Source: an uncultured Psychroserpens sp. (GTDB lineage Bacteria; Bacteroidota; Bacteroidia; Flavobacteriales; Flavobacteriaceae). From it: a stretch of DNA of 64,000 nt. Each line of letters starts with the position of its first letter. Within the stretch, counting starts at the first letter, position 1. Shown here piece after piece: positions 54,745-62,146 of this stretch. Location: positions 992,001 to 1,056,000 of the forward strand of contig NZ_CANMRL010000001.1 of the NCBI RefSeq assembly GCF_947500255.1. Direction: 5' to 3'. The notes below the pieces were generated by a model, which did no database searches, was not told the origin of the DNA, and saw only the letters and a program-made list of their open reading frames with translations. The position numbers and the translations under genes are program-made.

Positions 54745-55932
54745 TTATTCTAAAATAGCAGCAATACCCGGAAGTGTTTTCCCTTCAAGACTTTCTAACA
54801 TTGCACCTCCTCCTGTACTTACATAACTCACCTTGTCTTCAAAACCAAATTGTTTTACGGCAGCAACGGAGTCTCCTCCTCCAACAAGTGAAAATGCACC
54901 ATTTTTTGTAGCCTCTGCTATAGAGTCTCCAAGAGCAATCGTTCCTTTAGCAAAATTCTCCATTTCAAAAACACCTAAGGGTCCATTCCATAAAATGGTT
55001 TTACATTGCATAACCACATCATGAAATAGTGTTTTAGATTTTGGTCCAGCATCTAAACCTTGCCATCCATTAGGTATTTCAGTAACGTCCAAAATTTGAG
55101 TATCGGCATCGTTGCTAAATGCGTTTGCTGCTAAAACATCTACAGGTAAGTGAATTTGAACATTTTTCTCTTTGGCTTGTTTCATAATCTCTATTGCCAA
55201 ATCCATTTTATCATCTTCACAAATAGAATCACCAATAGTCCCACCTTGTGCTTTTATAAAGGTGAAGGTCATTCCGCCACCAATAATTAGGTGGTCTACC
55301 TTATCAAGTATGTTTTCAATAATTGTGATTTTAGATGACACTTTAGCGCCACCAAGCACAGCGAGTACAGGTTTCTCTCCTGTTTTCATTACCTTTTCAA
55401 TGCTTTCAATTTCTTGAGCAAGTAAATGACCAAAGCATTTTGTGTCTGGAAAGAATTGTGCAACAATCGTCGTTGAAGCATGTGCTCTATGCGCTGTGCC
55501 AAATGCATCATTAATATAAATATCTCCTAGCTTTGATAAGGATTTAGCGAAGTTTTGATCTCCTAGTTTTTCTTCTTCGTGAAAACGGAGGTTTTCTAAT
55601 AATAATATTTCTCCTGGTTTTAAATTATCTGATGCTTCTTGAGCAATAGGGCCAACACAATTTTCAGCAAACTTTATAGACACGCCTAAAATATCTTCTA
55701 CCTTACTCAAAATATGTCTTAATGAAAACTCCTCTTGAACGCCTTTAGGTCGTCCTAAATGTGACATTAAAATGCAACTTCCTCCATCTTCCAAAACCTT
55801 TATAATAGTAGGTTTAGCAGATATAATTCTTGTAGCATCTGTGACTTGAAAATCATCATCTAAAGGCACATTAAAGTCTACTCGTATTAATGCCTTTTTA
55901 TCTTCAAAATTAAAATCGTTTAACGTTTTCAC
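54745..55932 (-). CDS. pgk: Phosphoglycerate kinase
   Basis: A 395-residue glycolytic enzyme that makes ATP from 1,3-bisphosphoglycerate. It contains ALIRVDFNVPLDDDFQVTD near residues 14-32, ILMSHLGRPKG near 54-64, NLRFHEEEKLGD near 113-124, LGGAKVSSKI near 193-202 and the C-terminal GGGDSVAAVKQFGF near 348-361. The start is a GTG at 55932; no ATG lies close by in frame and the N-terminal strand fits. It stands alone, 14 bases after the DUF2652 gene. Confidence 0.97.
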   Translation of the reverse strand: MKTLNDFNFEDKKALIRVDFNVPLDDDFQVTDATRIISAKPTIIKVLEDGGSCILMSHLGRPKGVQEEFSLRHILSKVEDILGVSIKFAENCVGPIAQEASDNLKPGEILLLENLRFHEEEKLGDQNFAKSLSKLGDIYINDAFGTAHRAHASTTIVAQFFPDTKCFGHLLAQEIESIEKVMKTGEKPVLAVLGGAKVSSKITIIENILDKVDHLIIGGGMTFTFIKAQGGTIGDSICEDDKMDLAIEIMKQAKEKNVQIHLPVDVLAANAFSNDADTQILDVTEIPNGWQGLDAGPKSKTLFHDVVMQCKTILWNGPLGVFEMENFAKGTIALGDSIAEATKNGAFSLVGGGDSVAAVKQFGFEDKVSYVSTGGGAMLESLEGKTLPGIAAILE

Positions 55933-55946
55933 TTGTTTAAGATGTT

Positions 55947-57017
55947 TTAGTTGTTAGTTTGCTCTGTTGTAAATCCAGAATCGATTAGCAAAATAAGTTC
56001 TTTAATATTTTCTGAAATAATTTTTTGGAAGTTTTTTTTCATGAATGGCTTCATTATTATTCCAAAAGGTTTAAAATCTACAAAAACCTCAATATTTAGC
56101 TTAGTAAATCCTTTTTCTAATTCTTCCAACACGTAATAAACATGTACACGTTTTGTAAATGGAATTTCTTGAGTGGATTCTCCATATACTAATTGATTGG
56201 GTTCAACCTCTTTTTTTACTGTAGTTTGTTCTACGCGTTTTTTATTAATTAAACATTGGTGCTTAAGCCCAGACCTATTGACCTTGTTCTTTTCGTATTC
56301 TAATTTGTCTACGCCTTTAACCCATAACAGTCTATAATCGAAATTACTGATAACCTCATAAAGCTCTAGAATGGGTATTTGAATTATTTCAGTACTATCA
56401 AATAATTTATGCTTTGGGATGTCATCAGGAATTGGTTTTATTTCTGGTAATTGATCCTTTAGATGCGCTAATGGTTCATAAGCAAAGTTAATGCTTCCAA
56501 AATCATAAATTCCAGTTAAGGTATTTGGAGACGTCTTATAGCTACTCGGTATTAAAGATTCTGTAAACATCGCATATTCTTCTAATGGCACTTCATTTTT
56601 AAGTAATCTATGTACCTTAATCACATTGCTACCATACGGTTTTTTACTGTCTTTAATTTTAATAAACTCAATCTCCCCATAATGCACGATAAATTTAAGT
56701 GTTAAATTATATGCAGAAGAACAGGCTCCACAATTACAAATACGCTGGTAGTCATAGCGTTTTAAATGCGAATGAAATGCTAAATACATTTGCTCGATTT
56801 GCTTATTCACATCATTTAAATTCACCTCATCTTCAAGTTTATATAAAAACAAAGCGTCTCCTTCAATTTCTGCCAATTTTAGATCCATACTAATGCTATC
56901 GATCAACAGCTCAAGAAGCTCAGAAATGATATGACGACTGTGGTAAATATCTGTATTATGAACAAACTCAGTAAATCCAGAGATATCTGGAATAAAAAGA
57001 ATAGCGTTTTGAGTCAT
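55947..57017 (-). CDS. DUF2652 family protein
   Basis: A 356-residue cytoplasmic protein. The N-terminal 170 residues resemble a nucleotide-cyclase-like fold: FIPDISGFTEFVHN near 8-21 and EIEGDALFLYKLED near 50-63 mirror the metal-binding aspartates of class III cyclases. CNCGACSSAYNLTLKF near 93-108 holds three closely spaced cysteines. The C-terminal part looks like a START/SRPBCC-type lipid-binding domain. This is the DUF2652 arrangement. Cyclase activity is uncertain because other catalytic residues cannot be confirmed by eye. It precedes pgk by 14 bases. Confidence 0.78.
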   Translation of the reverse strand: MTQNAILFIPDISGFTEFVHNTDIYHSRHIISELLELLIDSISMDLKLAEIEGDALFLYKLEDEVNLNDVNKQIEQMYLAFHSHLKRYDYQRICNCGACSSAYNLTLKFIVHYGEIEFIKIKDSKKPYGSNVIKVHRLLKNEVPLEEYAMFTESLIPSSYKTSPNTLTGIYDFGSINFAYEPLAHLKDQLPEIKPIPDDIPKHKLFDSTEIIQIPILELYEVISNFDYRLLWVKGVDKLEYEKNKVNRSGLKHQCLINKKRVEQTTVKKEVEPNQLVYGESTQEIPFTKRVHVYYVLEELEKGFTKLNIEVFVDFKPFGIIMKPFMKKNFQKIISENIKELILLIDSGFTTEQTNN

Positions 57018-57198
57018 TTTTTAATCTATAAGCGGCTTTTTTTCTATTCATAAAAATAAGCTGATTTATCTTTTTAAGCTTACAATATTATGTTAAAACC
57101 AAAAAGAGTCTAGGTCTTATTTTTTTCAATTGTTCTAACGAGTAAAAGAGAACCTTCATAGATATTAATAAACCTATTAAAGATTTAAAAAAAATATG

Positions 57199-57206
57199 TA
57201 GGTTTG
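57199..57206 (+). promoter_or_regulatory. -7 promoter box directly before holB
   Basis: TAGGTTTG matches TAnnTTTG and ends only four bases before the ATG at 57211. If it is used, transcription starts at or next to the A of the start codon, making a leaderless message. Confidence 0.45.
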
Positions 57207-57210
57207 CTTC

Positions 57211-58362
57211 ATGTTATTCTCTGAAATTTTAGGCCAAGAACACATAAAAAATCATCTGACCAAAAGTGCCGATTTTGGACGTGTTCCACATGCGCAATTA
57301 TTTGTTGGTCCAGAAGGTTCTGGAACTTTAGCAATGGCAATAGCTTATGCTCAATATTTATTGTGTAAAAATACTAATGGAGAGAACATTGAAGGTAATG
57401 AAGCTTGTAATATAAAGTTTAAAAATTTATCGCATCCAGATTTACATTTTGCTTTTCCAGTAGCAACAAATGATAAAGTAAAAAGCCATCCTGTTTCTAG
57501 TCATTTTTTAGAAGAATGGAGGCAATTAATAGACAGGCAGCCTTACGGAAACTTATTTGATTGGTATCGTTTGTTAGGTATCGACAATAAGCAAGGTCAA
57601 ATTGGTGTTGATGAAGCTCAAGACATCGTTAAAGCGCTGTCTCTAAAATCTTATGAAGGTGGTTACAAAGTGATGTTGATATGGATGGCTGAAAAAATGA
57701 ATACTTCTGCCGCTAATAAACTTTTGAAGCTTATTGAAGAGCCACCAAATAAAACAATATTCATTTTAATCGCTGAAGATGAAGAGCAAATTATAAACAC
57801 TATTAGATCACGTTGTCAAGTTTTACATTTTCCGCCTTTAGCTGAAGAAGTTATTAAAGAGGCGTTGATTAAAAACTATCAAATTCCAGAACCCGATGCT
57901 ATTAAAATAGCTCATCAAGCCAATGGAAACTATAATAAGGCCTGTGATATTGTTTATAGTGATAGTGAAGACACACAGTTTGAAGAATGGTTTGTGTTTT
58001 GGATTAGATCTGCATTTAAAGCAAAAGGAAACAAAAGCGCAATTCATGATTTAATTTCTTGGAGTGAGACTATTGCTAAAACTGGACGCGAAACACAAAA
58101 ACAGTTCTTGAATTTTTGTCTTGATTTTTTTAGACAGGCGTTATTGCTAAATTACAATGCTGATGAATTGGTTTTTATGGAACCTAAAACAGGATTTAAA
58201 TTAGAAAAGTTTGCGCCTTTTGTTCATGGTAATAACATCATGGATATTTCAAATGAACTTCAGGATGCGATCTATCATATTGAGCGTAATGGAAATTCTA
58301 AAATTATCCTTACCGATTTATCAATTAAATTGACAAGGTTGCTTCACAAAAAGCCTAATTAA
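57211..58362 (+). CDS. holB: DNA polymerase III delta' subunit
   Basis: A 383-residue AAA+-like clamp-loader subunit. It starts LFSEILGQEHIKNHLTKSAD, has VPHAQLFVGPEGSGTLAMA near residues 25-43 where the P-loop lysine is lost, VDEAQDIVKALSLKSYEGGYKV near 129-150 and KLLKLIEEPPNKTIFILIAE near 169-188, then RSRCQVLHF near 198-206. This pattern fits delta' (HolB) rather than tau/gamma because the ATP loop is degenerate. It ends with an eight-base overlap of the convergent beta-barrel gene. Confidence 0.93.
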   Translation: MLFSEILGQEHIKNHLTKSADFGRVPHAQLFVGPEGSGTLAMAIAYAQYLLCKNTNGENIEGNEACNIKFKNLSHPDLHFAFPVATNDKVKSHPVSSHFLEEWRQLIDRQPYGNLFDWYRLLGIDNKQGQIGVDEAQDIVKALSLKSYEGGYKVMLIWMAEKMNTSAANKLLKLIEEPPNKTIFILIAEDEEQIINTIRSRCQVLHFPPLAEEVIKEALIKNYQIPEPDAIKIAHQANGNYNKACDIVYSDSEDTQFEEWFVFWIRSAFKAKGNKSAIHDLISWSETIAKTGRETQKQFLNFCLDFFRQALLLNYNADELVFMEPKTGFKLEKFAPFVHGNNIMDISNELQDAIYHIERNGNSKIILTDLSIKLTRLLHKKPN

Positions 58363-59026
58363 AGTTGTCTTTGATTTTTTTCTTTCTCCCCATATTAAAT
58401 ATCCCAATTTTAAGTCCGACAACTACAGAAAATCCATTAAGATTATCTTTGCCTTTAAAAGGGGATAAATTATAATTACTTGTAAACCGGTATCTAAATC
58501 CTGTTTCCAATTGAGTATACCGACTGAAATTGTATAATATATTTACACCTGGTTCAACAATAAAAAAATCATCAAAATCTTCTTCTTCGAGCTCAATATC
58601 TTCATTTTCTAAGGTTTCAATTCCTCTATAAGTCACTATTCCTCCACCTATTAACATTGGAAAAGAGATACTAATAAAGCGGTCACCGAACAAAATGGGT
58701 TCAATATGAAAACCTCCATAACCACCTATTAAAAGCACCTTGTCTCCATCAAATAAATTGGGTTGTGTATTGGGTCTATCATTGTAAAATCCAGTAAATG
58801 CAAATCCAATTTCTAATTTACGGTTTGCAACATAAGCTAGCTTGAGTGTGCCTAAAAAAGTGTCTTGATTATCCATTCTTCCATAGTGCCCTCCAAAACC
58901 CAAGTAAACACCATGAACAACATTCTTTCTGTCATCAAATTCTATATACTCTTCTTGGTCATTAGTTTGTGCAAACATAATATTGCTGATGACAAAAACA
59001 GCGGTAGTTAAGATTAATTTATTCAT
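58355..59026 (-). CDS. Predicted outer-membrane beta-barrel protein
   Basis: A 223-residue secreted protein with a signal peptide (residues 1-19, ending MFAQ). The remainder alternates hydrophobic and polar residues with aromatic ends (YLGFGGHYGRMD, LEIGFAFTGFYND, LETGFRYRFTSNY, VVVGLKIGIF), as expected of an 8- to 10-stranded barrel. No family can be named. It is the last gene of the ECF sigma operon, 20 bases after the adhesin-like gene, so it may be an envelope-stress target. Confidence 0.65.
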   Translation of the reverse strand: MNKLILTTAVFVISNIMFAQTNDQEEYIEFDDRKNVVHGVYLGFGGHYGRMDNQDTFLGTLKLAYVANRKLEIGFAFTGFYNDRPNTQPNLFDGDKVLLIGGYGGFHIEPILFGDRFISISFPMLIGGGIVTYRGIETLENEDIELEEEDFDDFFIVEPGVNILYNFSRYTQLETGFRYRFTSNYNLSPFKGKDNLNGFSVVVGLKIGIFNMGRKKKIKDNFN

Positions 59027-59046
59027 TAGTATATGTTGATTATTTG

Positions 59047-60138
59047 TTATAATTCTTTTAATATGATAATGCCTTTTAAGCCTGTAAATACAAAAGTTCC
59101 TTTTTGTCCATCACCATATGTAGCTATTATATTTCTGATTTTATTTTTATTGTCTATCATACTGCTGTTGATGTTTTTCATCGTTTTAGGGATTCTTAAA
59201 ACACCTTGTTCTAATTGAGCGCTAAAATCAAAATTGGTATTTGTTATGTTGATATATACATCTGAGATTTCTTGATTAATATTTAGACTTGGTGTATGGG
59301 TTGCGAGGTTTAAAATTCGAAGTTCTGCCAGGTATAATTCTAAATTTGCTTTAGTTAAGTTATTTATCACAACTGTTGCGTACTTAATTGTCCCAAACCC
59401 ATTGTTTAAAGTGTTAATTTCAATATTATCCTTGTTAGAATGTAGCTCTAACTGTTCGATTTTGTCTAATTCTATTTCAGATCCTACGCTATTTATTTTC
59501 AAATTTTCACTCGTATCAATATTTATTGTCGCATCTTTTGATTCAATTTTTGATTGCACTAGTGTTCTAGCTTTTAATTTTCCGTATTTAATAGATATAC
59601 TAGAATTAGATATACTCTCTATGGTTCTAATATCACCATGCTCTACATTAGCATCTAGTTTTCCATCCCAGTCGGTAATTATTAAATCACCGTATTTATT
59701 ATTGATTTCTATAGCAGCAGATTTTGGGAGGTAAATTGTATAATTTATACTCGTGCTTGTTTTGTCATTTTTAAAAGGGTCAATTTTGCTTAAATATTTA
59801 TTTAAAAACCCTTTTCCTTTTTTTTCAATTTCTGACCGAATAATAACTTGTTTGTTGGTTGCTGTAATATTTGAGGTTATTCTGTTTAAAAGCTCTTTAG
59901 CGTCGTCTTGTGTTTTTCTTTGTGTTTCAATAGAAACAGTTATATCAATACTTTCTTTGTCCCATCCATAAATAAAAACATTTCCATATTTGTTTTCTAA
60001 TGACAAAGTTCCGTTACTAAAAAATTCATGTGTGCTTTTGATTTCTTTAGTAGCTTTATTTTGTCCTACAGCACTAAATGAAAATACTATTATAAAGCAT
60101 CTTACGAGGTTTTTATAAAATAAGTTCGCCATCATCAA
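59047..60138 (-). CDS. Secreted beta-repeat protein of DUF4097/adhesin type
   Basis: A 363-residue protein with a signal peptide ending near residue 26 (FSAVGQN). It consists of short beta repeats such as SLENKYGNVFIYGWDKESIDI near 46-66, IEINNKYGDLIITDWDG near 138-154, VEHGDIRTIES and SIKYGKLKA. The 'N-K-Y-G-x-h-x-I-x-x-W' repeat is typical of DUF4097-like putative adhesins that often accompany ECF sigma/anti-sigma pairs in Bacteroidota. It overlaps the anti-sigma gene upstream by 26 bases. The function is unknown. Confidence 0.65.
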   Translation of the reverse strand: MMMANLFYKNLVRCFIIVFSFSAVGQNKATKEIKSTHEFFSNGTLSLENKYGNVFIYGWDKESIDITVSIETQRKTQDDAKELLNRITSNITATNKQVIIRSEIEKKGKGFLNKYLSKIDPFKNDKTSTSINYTIYLPKSAAIEINNKYGDLIITDWDGKLDANVEHGDIRTIESISNSSISIKYGKLKARTLVQSKIESKDATINIDTSENLKINSVGSEIELDKIEQLELHSNKDNIEINTLNNGFGTIKYATVVINNLTKANLELYLAELRILNLATHTPSLNINQEISDVYINITNTNFDFSAQLEQGVLRIPKTMKNINSSMIDNKNKIRNIIATYGDGQKGTFVFTGLKGIIILKEL

Positions 60139-60664
60139 TATTAGTTTTAGTAGGATAAGATCGTTCTAGAAGATCTTCCATTAATTGTATTTTCTTTCTG
60201 TAATTATTAATTATCGCTTCAATAATTTTTTGATTATTAATTTCTTCTTTAAGTTCTATTTTAAGGCTATTATATTCTTCATCTAAATCATCAACTAAAA
60301 GCATAAATTCTTTCTGGTCTTTACTCGTTAGATTTGGGCTATTTTTAATAAGCTGAATTTGATTGTTTACGATTGACTTATAATGGCTGTCAATATCATG
60401 TAACTCTTGATTAACAATACTATTTTCATAACTGTTATGATTGAACTCAAGCAGTAAAAATGAACATCCTAATATGATAACAATACTAGCGGCAATTCTA
60501 AATGACGTTTTTTTCCAAAACGGAATTACCTTATTTACTTTTTCAGGCAACTGATTTGAAATAATCCCCCAAAGCTTAAGTTTGTCTACTTCATCTACTT
60601 TATGGTCTTCAAAGCTGCTTTTATTCTCAATAATAAATTTTTCTAACTCATCCATCATTTTCAT
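60113..60664 (-). CDS. Putative anti-sigma factor with one membrane helix
   Basis: A 183-residue protein with a cytoplasmic N-terminus of about 50 residues, one membrane helix near residues 54-71 (IAASIVIILGCSFLLLEF) and a periplasmic helical, coiled-coil-like part. It overlaps the sigma gene by four bases (ATGA), so the two are translated together. The N-terminal segment LWGIISNQLPEKV could be the sigma-binding part. This is inferred from gene order and topology; there is no zinc-binding HXXXCXXC motif. Confidence 0.7.
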   Translation of the reverse strand: MKMMDELEKFIIENKSSFEDHKVDEVDKLKLWGIISNQLPEKVNKVIPFWKKTSFRIAASIVIILGCSFLLLEFNHNSYENSIVNQELHDIDSHYKSIVNNQIQLIKNSPNLTSKDQKEFMLLVDDLDEEYNSLKIELKEEINNQKIIEAIINNYRKKIQLMEDLLERSYPTKTNIDDGELIL

Positions 60665-61194
60665 TGTATTAATTCAATCAATTTCTTCTTAGCTCTATGG
60701 TATTGAGACTTAGATGTTGAAACACTTATTTCTAAAATATCTCCAATTTCATTATGATCATATCCCTCAATCAAATAAAGGTTTATTATGGTTTGATAAC
60801 CTTTAGGGAGGGTATTGATTGCTTCTTTTATTTTGCTAATATCTAATTGTTCTTCTTTAATCTCTTCAGGCTCTGAAATCCAATAATCTTGTTCTTCCAT
60901 TGCAACTAAAGAAATCCGTTTTACCTTTAAATAATTAATACTTTTATTAATTACAATACGTTTTAACCAAGCCCCAAAAGTACTTTGGTATTTGAATGTT
61001 TCTAGGTTTCTAAATGCATCGGTAAAACTATCTTGAACAACATCTTCAGCATCTTCTTTTATTTTTACTATTCGCATACTAACATTAAACATAGCGTCAA
61101 CGTAAAGAGAATACAGTTTGTATTGCATTTTACGATCTCCTAACTTACTCCTCTCTATGAGGTCCTTATGTGTTGAAAGTATAGAGTGATTCAC
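60661..61194 (-). CDS. ECF-type RNA polymerase sigma factor
   Basis: A 177-residue sigma-70 family protein of the ECF type: region 2 with DAEDVVQDSFTDAFRNLETF near residues 47-66 and region 4 with LPKGYQTIINLYLIEGYDHNEIGDILEISVSTSKSQYHRAKKKL-type text near 125-172, including the helix-turn-helix. Region 3 is missing, as in all ECF factors. A likely self-regulated promoter is seen upstream (61241-61268). It leads an operon with an anti-sigma-like gene, an adhesin-like gene and a beta-barrel gene. Confidence 0.94.
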   Translation of the reverse strand: MNHSILSTHKDLIERSKLGDRKMQYKLYSLYVDAMFNVSMRIVKIKEDAEDVVQDSFTDAFRNLETFKYQSTFGAWLKRIVINKSINYLKVKRISLVAMEEQDYWISEPEEIKEEQLDISKIKEAINTLPKGYQTIINLYLIEGYDHNEIGDILEISVSTSKSQYHRAKKKLIELIQ

Positions 61195-61210
61195 TATTTT
61201 TAATATATAA

Positions 61211-61271
61211 CATGCAACCTTACAACGCCTTTATACATTAAAAGACAACTAAAGTTATTGAAGGTTGCATG
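61211..61271. repeat. 11-bp inverted repeat flanking the sigma promoter
   Basis: CATGCAACCTT (61211-61221) and AAGGTTGCATG (61261-61271) are perfect complements 39 bases apart. One arm contains the -35 element of the sigma promoter. The other arm lies in the presumed leader. The pair could be a DNA-binding site; the upstream arm is not transcribed from this promoter, so an RNA hairpin is less likely. Confidence 0.55.
61241..61268 (-). promoter_or_regulatory. Candidate ECF-type promoter of the sigma operon
   Basis: On the minus strand, GCAACC (61268-61263) is followed after 16 bases by GTCTTT (61246-61241). An AAC-containing -35 and a GTC-containing -10 at this spacing are typical of ECF promoters. 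It differs from the TAnnTTTG boxes elsewhere in the window. The start would lie about 40 bases ahead of the sigma gene, consistent with self-activation. Confidence 0.55.
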
Positions 61272-61296
61272 CCTTTAAAAAAAATGTATGTTTTAA

Positions 61297-62142
61297 TTAT
61301 TCAAATGTATAATTTATAGTATCAAATTCGGCCAATCTAAAATACCCAAAAGCATAGCGATCAGGGTTTGCAGGATTGATACAGTTTCCTTTTATCTCTG
61401 CTGGTGTTGAACTAAATGGATCACCAGCACTATCATATTGTTCAATTAATAGTTGAATATAATTATAATGGCCTTCAGAAATACCATATAAACTAATATC
61501 TACTACATCACCTGGCGCAAAAGCTTCTTCGTTTCCGTCGTCGTCATTTTCTTTTTCAAAAAACTCATCCATTTGATTTCCATTTGAAAACTCGTCGGAT
61601 TCGTCCTCTAGGATTGGAAACAAATCACCTTCTTCAATAAACTTTATAAAATAGTAGTTCTCTTCATCTTCTGGATCATTCCAAAAAATTGTAACATCCA
61701 AAGCTTCGTCGTCAAATCCGCCATCAAGAGATTGTTCTATGTTAGTTATTTCTGGAACAGATATCATAACTTCATTAGCAATATATGTTTCTCCATTATA
61801 GATAACTTCTAACTCATAGGCGTCTCCAATTATTGGAACAAAGTTTGACACTGTGTATTGTCCATTATCTTGATCTATAAAATTAAATACTTGATTAGAG
61901 TTTAGATTTGTTACACTAACAGATGCACCAGTAACATTATTGTTAATTGTCGTATTAAAGTAAGGTGTTGATGTGCTTAATTTTATTATTTGATTATTAC
62001 CTGCCGTTCCTTTCTGCCAATCTAAAGATGCTTCTATAACTAATCGTTCAGGAGCTGTTGGTACATCTACATTAATTACATCCTCACAAGATGTGAGAAC
62101 AATTAAGATTAAACATAGAAGTGATTTTACTAATGTTTTCAT
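61297..62142 (-). CDS. DUF4249 lipoprotein
   Basis: A 281-residue lipoprotein with lipobox VLTSC ending near residue 19, then EDVINVDVPTAPERLVIEAS, typical of DUF4249. The body is beta-rich, with an acidic stretch near residues 170-210. DUF4249 proteins follow TonB-dependent receptors in Bacteroidota and are thought to sit on the outer face of the outer membrane. It follows the receptor gene by four bases. The substrate is unknown. Confidence 0.88.
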   Translation of the reverse strand: MKTLVKSLLCLILIVLTSCEDVINVDVPTAPERLVIEASLDWQKGTAGNNQIIKLSTSTPYFNTTINNNVTGASVSVTNLNSNQVFNFIDQDNGQYTVSNFVPIIGDAYELEVIYNGETYIANEVMISVPEITNIEQSLDGGFDDEALDVTIFWNDPEDEENYYFIKFIEEGDLFPILEDESDEFSNGNQMDEFFEKENDDDGNEEAFAPGDVVDISLYGISEGHYNYIQLLIEQYDSAGDPFSSTPAEIKGNCINPANPDRYAFGYFRLAEFDTINYTFE

Positions 62143-62146
62143 TGTT

